Positions 1-5,509 of a stretch of DNA of 5,509 bases are shown here, in pieces. Below the pieces are notes generated by a model. The model made no database searches. It worked only from the letters and a program-made list of their open reading frames with translations, and was not told the origin of the DNA. Position 1 is the first letter of the stretch. Each line of letters opens with the position of its first letter. A program made the translations under genes and the position numbers. This DNA comes from an uncultured bacterium (GTDB lineage Bacteria; Patescibacteriota; Gracilibacteria; UBA4473), in NCBI GenBank assembly GCA_947311285.1, contig CAMZKS010000079.1, positions 1-5,509 of the forward strand. The letters are read 5' to 3'.

Positions 1-2
1 CA

Positions 3-2018
3 TTAGAGGTACCAGTGCCAGAAGCCTTAGAGTCGGAGGCTTGGTATGAACCCTATTTCGTGATAGCGGCTAAATATAGGTTGTTACCTGGATCGAAAGA
101 GCCAAGTGAAGAGCTAAATCGAGGGGAAGCGGCTGAAATTATTTATAGAACTCAGCAGGTTTCGAATGATAACTTTGAACATAAATATATTTATAAGGGT
201 TCAGGGTTAGCCAGCTATTATAATGAAGGTTTTGCCGGACGGCTAACCGCTAATGGAGAAATATATAACCCGATGGATTTAACAGCGGCTCACCGGACAC
301 TACCATTTGGAACTCAAATAAAAGTGAGTAATCAAGCCGGAGACTTTGTAGTAGTTCGAATTAATGATCGTGGGCCATATCATAAAAACAGGGTGCTCGA
401 TTTATCACAAGCGGCCTTTGAGAGATTAAGCCCAGTTGGTGCGGGCGTTTTATCGGTTGATTTTGAGCTTTTTACTGAACTTGAAGATCAAATTAAAGCG
501 ATTCCAGAAGCAATTCGACCACTTTTGTCTGTTGAAACAAAACAACCAGAGGTACCAGATATAGTTATAGAGAAGTTGCGAACGCCTGTAATTTCTTCTG
601 AGGCGCCTCGAGGAACTCGCATGCAGCTACCCAGTAAGTCGGTTATGTATGATCAACCGTTGTACGGGGAAACGGTCTCATTAATTTCTACAGATTTTTT
701 TCCTGAGATAACTTTGCGTCAGTCTTTTGCACAAACTCAACCACAAGGCTTAGTATTTGAATTGGCTGGAACGTCACTTTCAAAAAATAGATTTAAAACG
801 GTGACCGTTTTTATGCAAAATCATTCTACAGGGAAACAAACTCAATTTACCGGCCCAGTTTCTGGTAAAAATTTTGTGATTCCTGTAGCTTTTTTAGAAA
901 CAGGGACTTTTGATCTAGGGATTGTTTTTGATAATCAACGACAGTCTCGAGTAGCGGAAATTGAAGTACGCTCTTACCCACGTGAACGAAAACTACCAGC
1001 TCATGATATTAGCTTTGCTTCGCCCTTAAATATTAATGTCGTGCCAGAAAACAATTTAGTAAATATGCGTTGGGCGAGTGGAGAAAATCGACTGACAAAA
1101 CTTGTTTTTTCTCAAGGAGAAAAAATAAAGAACGTCGTATTTGAAGGAGGAATGAGTCACTATAATTTTGATTACGAGTGGTTTGATAAAGAATTTATAG
1201 TAGATGAAAATTTGTCTATAGATTTGTACCAAGCCTTATCAGCCGATGGAACCCTTTTTTCACAGAGAACGAATTGGAAAAAAGTAACATTTAAGAATTT
1301 TAAATTAATTCGTGGATTTCCTGATAGTGAGAGAGCGGAAATATCAGTAAAACCATTTAGCCGATATTTTAGAGTGCCACAATCAATTACGCTTGAAGGT
1401 ACATTACTCAGTCAAGACTTTACTTTGTTTGAAAAGGCTTTTATTACGAAACCGAACGGTTTTGTGGAAACTGCGAATTTAAATGTAATTGAGGATACCT
1501 TTAATTTTACTTTTGAGGCGCGCCAATCAGGAAGTTATATTGTGGAAGTTATTGGGGATAAAGGCGATATACTGTTTAATAGAGGCTTGTATGTTAGTAG
1601 TGAAGAAGTTTTGCCGGTTATGGCAACCGTGCAAACCGTGGTAAAACAAAACAATTACGTGGCGATCTATGATTGGATTAATCGTATTCGTGATAATCAG
1701 AAATTAAACACATTGCTTTCAAATGTAGATTTACAGGCTGTGGCACAAAAATACGCCGAACGCATGGCAAACGAGAATTTTGTCGGGCATCAAGCACCGG
1801 ATGGATCTACCTCTGAAACTCGACTGGAGGGGTTGAATTTAAGAAGTTTTGCAGAAAACGTGAGTTATGGCTCAAATTTGAACTTAGCTTTATCCGGCCT
1901 AGAAAATTCAGGATCACACCGGAAAAATATCCTTTCCAAAAAATGGACTCGAATGGGGGTTGGTTTAGCTCAGAACCAAAAGGGGGAGTTTTACGTTGTG
2001 CAGATATTCGCCTCGTAG
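3..2018 (+). CDS. SLH-RlpA-CAP multidomain surface protein (5' partial)
   Basis: This frame is open to the window edge, so the gene starts upstream and the GTG at 15 is probably internal. Residues here are counted from that GTG. Residues 8-47 resemble an S-layer homology repeat (AWYEPYF...AAKYRLLPG...NRGEAAEIIYRT), which usually binds the cell-wall polymer. Residues 63-152 are an RlpA double-psi beta-barrel with GLASYY, TANGE (E82), TAAH (H93) and INDRGP (D118); the acidic residues linked to lytic transglycosylase activity in RlpA are kept. Residues about 190-540 are beta-rich with no family I can name. Residues 552-667 are a YkwD-like CAP/SCP domain with VGHQAPDG (H592), AENVSYG (E614) and SGSHRKNIL (H635). 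The Trp common before the last motif is replaced by Leu. I infer an exported, wall-attached protein that remodels or binds peptidoglycan. The domain calls are firm; the activity is inferred. The next gene starts 19 bases downstream. Confidence 0.85.
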   Translation, partial: LEVPVPEALESEAWYEPYFVIAAKYRLLPGSKEPSEELNRGEAAEIIYRTQQVSNDNFEHKYIYKGSGLASYYNEGFAGRLTANGEIYNPMDLTAAHRTLPFGTQIKVSNQAGDFVVVRINDRGPYHKNRVLDLSQAAFERLSPVGAGVLSVDFELFTELEDQIKAIPEAIRPLLSVETKQPEVPDIVIEKLRTPVISSEAPRGTRMQLPSKSVMYDQPLYGETVSLISTDFFPEITLRQSFAQTQPQGLVFELAGTSLSKNRFKTVTVFMQNHSTGKQTQFTGPVSGKNFVIPVAFLETGTFDLGIVFDNQRQSRVAEIEVRSYPRERKLPAHDISFASPLNINVVPENNLVNMRWASGENRLTKLVFSQGEKIKNVVFEGGMSHYNFDYEWFDKEFIVDENLSIDLYQALSADGTLFSQRTNWKKVTFKNFKLIRGFPDSERAEISVKPFSRYFRVPQSITLEGTLLSQDFTLFEKAFITKPNGFVETANLNVIEDTFNFTFEARQSGSYIVEVIGDKGDILFNRGLYVSSEEVLPVMATVQTVVKQNNYVAIYDWINRIRDNQKLNTLLSNVDLQAVAQKYAERMANENFVGHQAPDGSTSETRLEGLNLRSFAENVSYGSNLNLALSGLENSGSHRKNILSKKWTRMGVGLAQNQKGEFYVVQIFAS

Positions 2019-2037
2019 TAGTATCTAAGTGGATACA

Positions 2038-2139
2038 ATGAAAGATTTATTTTCTAAAGTTTTGATTTTAAGTGTGGTGGCGATAGCCCCCGTTTCTTGC
2101 AAACTCAGTACAGGCACAAGCTTTAAAACCGCCTTCTGA
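2038..2139 (+). other. Out-of-frame signal peptide start of the following gene
   Basis: An ATG at 2038 opens a 33-codon frame that begins MKDLFSKVLILSVVAIAP, a typical Sec signal peptide with Lys residues and a hydrophobic core. It ends at TGA 2137-2139. The fibronectin-III frame that follows is one base out of phase, and upstream of its GTG at 2141 it is open back to 2087, where it reads FLANSVQAQALKPPSDV. Joining the two frames at the C run 2087-2091, by reading four Cs instead of five, gives a complete signal peptide with an AQA cleavage site. I read this as the true 5' end of the next gene, displaced by a one-base insertion. A weak GGA lies four bases before the ATG, and the gap from the upstream gene is 19 bases. 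Confidence 0.75.
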
Positions 2140-2140
2140 T

Positions 2141-3460
2141 GTGAGGAATGTAGCTGCCACGGCGAGAGATAGAGCTATTGAGCTCACTTGGGATGAAGCC
2201 ACGGATGAAGACGGAGTCGTGGTGAAATATAAAGTTTATTATGGAGTTACTTCCGTGAAGGAGGAAGGAGAGAGTTATGATCAGGAAGTGGACACGCAGA
2301 GTGATAGTACGAGCTTTGAAGTAGGTAATTTAGTGAACAATGACACTTATTATTTCGGAGTAACGGCGGTAGATGATCAGGGGAATGAGTCGGATCTCTA
2401 TTCGGTTGAAGTTTCTGCTACACCAAAATCAGAAACGACAACTGCCGGAGCATCGCCGATTCTACAAAGTGCCGTTCACACAGCGTCTAACAGGATTTTA
2501 GTAGTTATGTCTGAGCCGGTTAAATTAGCAGATCCGGTTACTGAGGCTTTTGACTTAACCGAAGATGCTACTGGAGCGTCTATCCCGATTTTAAACGTAC
2601 AGATTAATTCAGAACAAGTAACACTTATTATTGATCCATCAGTTTTAATAGTAGGCGAATTTTATCGAGTAACCGCAACAACTGGTGTTACGGATTTTGA
2701 TAATAATCCTGTTAGTTCTGGGGTTGTGGATTCCGTTGAGTTTAAAGCCCAAGAACATTTTACGGCCCCACCGGCGGAAGAAAAGCCCGCAGAAGAGGAG
2801 ACACTACTAGAAGAAGACCCGGAGGAATCTCTAATAGACGATAAATTAGAAACAACACCGAAAAGTCCAAATAATTTCGGAAGCTTTTTTCTGGATAATT
2901 CAGGCTCTGGATCCGATACAGCTAATTTTTTAGATGGCTTACTTGCGCCTGAAAATTCAATCAACAACTTAGAGACGGTTGATTCAGAGCCAGTGGTAAA
3001 ACCAGTTACTCAGCTGGTAGAAACGCCTGTAGTTCAAAATGAAATATCTAGTTTGAGTTCGGCACCAGACTTAATACCACCGCAAGACGCACGCAATATT
3101 AATGCGGATACGAGTAATTTTGAGAGTGGTGAAGTAGTGGTGTCTTGGCAACCAGCATTTGATATTGATGGTGATATTAAAGATCAGATTCTTTATACGC
3201 GAGTTGGTTTAGGTACCTGGGATAAGGGTCTGTCTTTAGGGAAGGATGTCAGTCAGGCTAAAATATCGGTGCAACCAAATCAAAATTATCAAGTTCGACT
3301 CGTGACTGTTGATATTTCTGGGAACGAATCTTTTGGGGCTCCGTTTGAATTCTCAACTACACTGAGCCAATCGGGAGGAGGACAGGGGACGGTGGTAGTT
3401 TTAACTATTATCACCATACTTGGATTCTTCTTCTTGTTCGCGGGTGGACGTCGAGCTTAA
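2141..3460 (+). CDS. FnIII/Ig-like surface protein with C-terminal anchor (frameshifted 5' end)
   Basis: This is the main reading frame of a surface protein of unknown specific role. Counting from GTG 2141, residues 1-95 are a fibronectin type III domain (AIELTWDEA, YKVYYG, TYYFGVTAVDDQGNES). Residues 105-203 resemble a bacterial Ig-like (Big_5/SbsA) domain with the SEPV and FDNNPV motifs. Residues 205-305 are a Glu/Pro/Ser-rich linker. Residues 308-407 are a second FnIII domain (VVVSWQPA, NYQVRLVTVDISGNES). Residues 411-439 are a SGGGQG linker, one membrane span (about 417-433) and a GGRRA tail, which resembles sortase-like C-terminal sorting signals such as GlyGly-CTERM. The GTG has no ribosome binding site and sits inside the first FnIII domain, so it is unlikely to be the native start. 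With one C removed at 2087-2091 the protein would start at 2038 and be 473 residues long with a signal peptide. It is probably co-transcribed with the gene before it. Confidence 0.85.
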   Translation: MRNVAATARDRAIELTWDEATDEDGVVVKYKVYYGVTSVKEEGESYDQEVDTQSDSTSFEVGNLVNNDTYYFGVTAVDDQGNESDLYSVEVSATPKSETTTAGASPILQSAVHTASNRILVVMSEPVKLADPVTEAFDLTEDATGASIPILNVQINSEQVTLIIDPSVLIVGEFYRVTATTGVTDFDNNPVSSGVVDSVEFKAQEHFTAPPAEEKPAEEETLLEEDPEESLIDDKLETTPKSPNNFGSFFLDNSGSGSDTANFLDGLLAPENSINNLETVDSEPVVKPVTQLVETPVVQNEISSLSSAPDLIPPQDARNINADTSNFESGEVVVSWQPAFDIDGDIKDQILYTRVGLGTWDKGLSLGKDVSQAKISVQPNQNYQVRLVTVDISGNESFGAPFEFSTTLSQSGGGQGTVVVLTIITILGFFFLFAGGRRA

Positions 3461-3549
3461 GAGTGTAAACAACTTTTACAGGGGTAATTATCAGACGAAA
3501 ACGGATTTGACCTAATTTAGAGTTACGGTTTTAATTTAAGTGTGTAAAC
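3457..3549 (+). repeat. 14-bp direct repeat pair flanking the intergenic gap
   Basis: TTAAGAGTGTAAAC at 3457-3470 and TTAAGTGTGTAAAC at 3536-3549 match at 13 of 14 positions and are 79 bases apart. The first copy overlaps the stop codon of the surface gene. The second lies just downstream of the -10 box of the following gene. They could be operator sites or the trace of a small duplication; the sequence does not decide. Confidence 0.5.
3507..3535 (+). promoter_or_regulatory. Sigma70-like promoter for the pseudouridine synthase gene
   Basis: TTGACC at 3507-3512 and TTTAAT at 3530-3535 are separated by exactly 17 bases, and each matches the sigma70 consensus at five of six positions. Transcription would start near 3542, leaving a leader of about 17 bases with no Shine-Dalgarno sequence before the ATG at 3559. 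A second, weaker -10-like box (TAAACT, 3545-3550) would give an almost leaderless message. Confidence 0.55.
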
Positions 3550-3558
3550 TGAATCGTG

Positions 3559-4248
3559 ATGACTGAATCAATTCGAGTTCAAAAGTATTTGTCGCAAAAA
3601 GGGATTTGCTCGCGACGGCAAGCAGAGATTTATGTCCGTGAAGGTCGATTAAGTGTTGATGGCACGCAACTTACATTAGGAGATAAAGTGGTTCCAGGAG
3701 CGTTAATATTTATGGATGGGGCACCGATGGATATTCCAGAGGAAGTGGCACCGATGTTGCTGGCTTTTTATAAACCGCGAGGCGTGGAAAGCACGCTTAA
3801 GGTGATAGATAAAACAAAGACGTTAGCAAATTTTAATTTTGGTGGACGTGTGTTTCCAATTGGACGTTTAGATAAAGATTCTCATGGTTTGTTACTTTTA
3901 ACAAATGATGGTGAATTGGCTAATAAATTAATGCATCCTCGTTATGAAAAAGAAAAAGAGTATTTAATACAGACGGATAAAAAGATGGAGGATAAAGATA
4001 TACAAGCCTTGCAGGAGGGGATTATGTTGGATGAAAAAAAGACGGCCCCTTGTAAGGTTGAGGTGATTAATGACGATACGGTGGCGATTACCTTAAAAGA
4101 GGGACGTAACCGGCAAATACGTCGTATGTGTGTAGAACTGGGTTATGAAGTGACAGATCTTTTGCGTGTGAGAGTAGGAAAGGTGCATTTAAAAGATTTG
4201 AAGCCGGGAGATATAAAACCTTTGAGTTTTAGTATTGTTAAGGATTAA
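3559..4248 (+). CDS. rRNA pseudouridine synthase, RluB/RluF (RsuA) family
   Basis: This enzyme isomerises a uridine in rRNA to pseudouridine. Residues are counted from the GTG at 3556, which directly precedes the ATG I chose. An S4 RNA-binding domain covers about 6-64 (VQKYLSQKGICSRRQAE). The catalytic domain follows, with FYKPRG at 71-76, the active-site motif GRLDKDSHGLLLLTNDG carrying catalytic Asp106, EKEYLI, and the family signature EGRNRQIRRM at 182-191 followed by GYEV. The end (LKPGDIKPLS) matches the usual end of the family, so the protein looks complete at about 229 residues. The motifs around RVFPIGRLDKDS and NRQIRRMC are closest to RluF/RluB (23S rRNA), but the exact target base cannot be read from sequence, so I give no symbol. 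It has its own promoter. The stop codon TAA touches the inverted repeat of the downstream IS, which leaves no visible terminator. Confidence 0.93.
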   Translation: MTESIRVQKYLSQKGICSRRQAEIYVREGRLSVDGTQLTLGDKVVPGALIFMDGAPMDIPEEVAPMLLAFYKPRGVESTLKVIDKTKTLANFNFGGRVFPIGRLDKDSHGLLLLTNDGELANKLMHPRYEKEKEYLIQTDKKMEDKDIQALQEGIMLDEKKTAPCKVEVINDDTVAITLKEGRNRQIRRMCVELGYEVTDLLRVRVGKVHLKDLKPGDIKPLSFSIVKD

Positions 4249-4273
4249 GTAATTCACCTTACTCTAGGAGTAG
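4249..4273 (+). repeat. IS30 terminal inverted repeat, synthase side
   Basis: Reading inward, the 25 bases begin GTAATTCACCTTACTCTAGG and end AGTAG. The other end, read inward on the - strand, begins GTAACTCACTTAACCCCA and also ends AGTAG. The core GTAAYTCAC and the final AGTAG agree, with two one-base gaps and several mismatches between them. Confidence 0.6.
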
Positions 4274-4348
4274 CTGGGAGTTGAGGGGGAACGGAGACCA
4301 GTCTCGGTTAAGGGTTTTGGGGGGGTAATAGTGAGAATAGCGATGAAT

Positions 4349-5335
4349 TCAAGGAGTAATCCGACCATTAAGAAAAGAATTAAAGACAAAAGAGGGAGAG
4401 AGGAATTTAAGGCATTTACGAGGTCTGTGGTTAAGCTTAAGAATAAGATTATCAATTTGGGATTGAGAGATTTGGCTGAGGTCAACGTTCCGAGGTAAAT
4501 ACTGACGGATTAACCCGTTGGTATTCTCAACGGTTCCTTTTTGCCAGGAACAGTAAGGATCACAGAAGAAGGTTTCTAAGCCGGGAAACTCGTACTTGAG
4601 TTCATGATGTAAAACGTTTTCAGAACCGTTATCAAAGGTAATAGATTTAACGGAAGTTTGACCAGAGTCTAAGATGACTCGTTGTAAGGCGTGCTTCATT
4701 TCTTGAGCCGTTTTATTCGGCAAGACGGTGGCAATGGTGTAGCGAGTGAGTCTCTCAACGGTGACCGCCAGAACAAACTTCTGTTGAGAAAAGATCATAA
4801 GATCAGTTTCCCAGTGCCCAAATTCGGTGCGTTGGTTAATCGCTTTGTGTCGCCTAACAATGGGTGTTCTATCTTTAATCAATGACCGTTTTCTACGGGC
4901 GTTAAAAGCCTGTCTGTGGGGTTTTTTCTTACGACGGAGGTGTTGGTACAACTTCAATTTTTTCCCCTCTGCGGAGTAAATAAACTGATAAATAGTTTCG
5001 TGTGAGATAACCGATTTACCGCCTGACTTTATGCGTAGAAATCGATCAATTTGCTCCGGAGACCATTGGAGAAGTGTTATTCGATTAATGATATAGCGCT
5101 TCAGACCGGGACTTATTTCTATCTTAGACCGTTTGTGACGTTGGTTCTTGCGTAACAAGCTCTTTTTCTGGGCTAGAACCGCTAAATACTGACCAGTAGA
5201 ACTTCTGTTTCTCTTCATCTCCGCTAAGATTGTACTGTGACTTCGTCCTAACAAACGAGAGATTGATCGCTTGCTTTTCTGTTTTTGTAAAAGATCTTCT
5301 AGAATCTGACGCTCTTCTAGGCTAAGGTTTTTCAT
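4349..5335 (-). CDS. IS30 family transposase
   Basis: This DDE transposase catalyses movement of the IS30-type element. Residues 1-45 form the N-terminal helix-turn-helix (LSLEERQILEDLL, SISRLLGRSHSTILAEMKRN). WSPEQI at 91-96 and SHETIYQFIY at 111-120 are typical IS30 motifs. The catalytic core has GHWETDLM (D178), ITFDNGSE (D235) and KGTVENTNGLIRQYLP (E270), so all three acidic residues are present. LNHRPRKCL at 301-309 is the usual C-terminal motif. At 328 residues it is full length, and no frameshift is visible. The ATG is the first start after an in-frame stop in the leader and has no clear ribosome binding site. It is convergent with the synthase gene and divergent from the PrgI-like gene. 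There is no room for a complete promoter inside the IS end, so expression would depend on flanking DNA or a circle junction. Confidence 0.95.
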   Translation of the reverse strand: MKNLSLEERQILEDLLQKQKSKRSISRLLGRSHSTILAEMKRNRSSTGQYLAVLAQKKSLLRKNQRHKRSKIEISPGLKRYIINRITLLQWSPEQIDRFLRIKSGGKSVISHETIYQFIYSAEGKKLKLYQHLRRKKKPHRQAFNARRKRSLIKDRTPIVRRHKAINQRTEFGHWETDLMIFSQQKFVLAVTVERLTRYTIATVLPNKTAQEMKHALQRVILDSGQTSVKSITFDNGSENVLHHELKYEFPGLETFFCDPYCSWQKGTVENTNGLIRQYLPRNVDLSQISQSQIDNLILKLNHRPRKCLKFLSPSFVFNSFLNGRITP

Positions 5336-5336
5336 G

Positions 5337-5394
5337 ACTACTTGGGGTTAAGTGAGTTACGTTACACTCTCTCATCTTAACTCTTCCAAGTGGT
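5337..5394. other. Long imperfect palindrome across the IS end
   Basis: ACTACTTGG (5337-5345) pairs with CCAAGTGGT (5386-5394) with one G-T pair, GTTAAG (5347-5352) with CTTAAC (5376-5381), and TGAG (5353-5356) with CTCA (5371-5374). That is 19 pairs with one small internal loop, one bulge and a 14-base loop. The outer arm (5371-5394) resembles a further copy of the IS inverted repeat in opposite orientation. In a - strand transcript the hairpin would end one base before the transposase ATG. It has no T-run, so it is not a standard terminator. Confidence 0.55.
5338..5360 (-). repeat. IS30 terminal inverted repeat, transposase side
   Basis: Read inward on the - strand these 23 bases match the repeat at 4249-4273 in GTAAYTCAC and AGTAG. 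The outermost GTTAC (5356-5360, + strand) is directly repeated just outside at 5361-5365, which makes the exact end ambiguous by five bases. Confidence 0.6.
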
Positions 5395-5451
5395 CGCTTC
5401 TATTATTGAACTTTTAAAAAGATATAAAGCCTTTATTTCTAAGCCCTTTTC

Positions 5452-5460
5452 TGCTATAAT
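5452..5460 (+). promoter_or_regulatory. Extended -10 promoter for the PrgI-like gene
   Basis: TGCTATAAT is a perfect TGN-TATAAT extended -10 element. The expected start of transcription, six to eight bases later, falls on or next to the ATG at 5467, so the message would be leaderless. No strong -35 box is seen (TTATTT at 5433-5438 is weak), which an extended -10 element can tolerate. Confidence 0.65.
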
Positions 5461-5466
5461 CTCGTG

Positions 5467-5509
5467 ATGTCATTACGTTACAAAGTTCCTCAAGACGTGC
5501 AAAGAGAAG
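5467..5509 (+). CDS. Start of a probable PrgI-family protein (3' partial)
   Basis: Only 14 codons are in the window, reading MSLRYKVPQDVQRE. The pattern of a short basic start followed by a YKVPQ-type motif and an acidic stretch resembles PrgI-family membrane proteins. These are small proteins often found next to a VirB4-like ATPase in type IV secretion-like loci and are common in Patescibacteria. The start is supported by the perfect extended -10 element six bases upstream. There is no Shine-Dalgarno sequence. The GTG at 5464, directly before the ATG, is an alternative start. The family call rests on very few residues and is tentative; that a gene starts here is more certain. Confidence 0.5.
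   Translation, partial: MSLRYKVPQDVQRE

Larger units (their letters stand above)
4249..5360 (-). mobile_element. IS30-family insertion sequence, about 1.1 kb
   Basis: An intact IS30-type transposase gene on the - strand is enclosed by imperfect terminal inverted repeats at 4249-4273 and 5338-5360, giving an element of about 1112 bp, normal for the family. The transposase starts only 25 bases inside its end. About 100 bases lie between its stop codon and the other end, including a run of seven Gs at 4319-4325; I see no gene in them. I could not find a convincing target duplication. The ends could lie a few bases further out: TAA (4246-4248) and GTAAC (reverse strand, 5365-5361) also partly match, in which case the stop codon of the synthase would be part of the IS end. 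Confidence 0.8.

Noticed and set aside
2083..2100. Lipobox-like APVSC in the unshifted 2038 frame
   Set aside because: It lacks the usual Leu at -3 and the frame stops 12 codons after the Cys, while the alternative frame gives a clean AQA signal peptidase site leading into the protein body.
2662..2967. 101-codon open frame on the - strand inside the FnIII surface gene
   Set aside because: It is a Ser-rich shadow of the acidic linker and Ig-like domain, which are clearly coding on the + strand.
3464..3480. TGTAAA/TTTACA hairpin after the surface gene as a terminator
   Set aside because: The stem is only six A/T-rich pairs and is followed by GGGG rather than a T-run.
4261..4351. Transposase continuing through its TGA as a recoded codon
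   Set aside because: The 31 extra codons do not resemble IS30 C-termini, the protein is already full length, and other genes here show no in-frame TGA.
4264..4485. 73-codon hydrophobic open frame on the - strand
   Set aside because: More than half overlaps the end of the transposase in another frame; it has no ribosome binding site and no recognisable domain.
4691..4885. 64-codon open frame on the + strand
   Set aside because: It lies entirely within the transposase catalytic core on the opposite strand and has no family resemblance.
1..5509. CRISPR array, tRNA or rRNA gene
   Set aside because: No regularly spaced repeats, tRNA-like cloverleaf or rRNA sequence were seen; nearly all the window is protein coding.

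Overview
The window looks like a piece of a bacterial chromosome from a Patescibacteria/CPR-type organism, possibly a Peregrinibacteria-like lineage. This is an inference from gene content only: an S-layer-homology (SLH) surface protein, a PrgI-like start, short intergenic gaps and almost no Shine-Dalgarno sequences. No 16S or other marker gene is present. The long reading frames contain no in-frame TGA, so a TGA=Gly code, as in Gracilibacteria, is not supported.

Region 1 (1-3460) is a cell-surface module on the + strand. The first gene runs in from outside the window. It joins an SLH domain, a complete RlpA-type double-psi beta-barrel, a long beta-rich middle and a C-terminal CAP/SCP domain. 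Nineteen bases later comes a second surface protein with fibronectin-III, Ig-like and fibronectin-III domains and a C-terminal membrane anchor. Its signal peptide lies in a different frame from its body. Removing one C from the 5-C run at 2087-2091 would give a normal Sec precursor with an AQA cleavage site.

Region 2 (3461-4248) is a short regulatory gap with a good sigma70-like promoter and a near-perfect 14-bp direct repeat. It is followed by an rRNA pseudouridine synthase of the RluB/RluF type.

Region 3 (4249-5360) is an IS30-family insertion sequence on the - strand with an intact DDE transposase and imperfect terminal inverted repeats. It abuts the synthase stop codon. Its transposase-side end forms a long imperfect palindrome with the DNA just outside, ending one base before the transposase ATG.

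Region 4 (5361-5509) holds a strong extended -10 promoter six bases before an ATG, which suggests a leaderless mRNA. The ATG starts a gene that runs off the window; its first 14 residues resemble PrgI-family proteins.

The two surface genes probably form one operon that acts on or decorates the cell envelope. The synthase, the IS and the PrgI-like gene look like separate transcription units. The best leads are the frameshifted signal peptide, the SLH-RlpA-CAP fusion, the palindrome at the IS end and the leaderless start.
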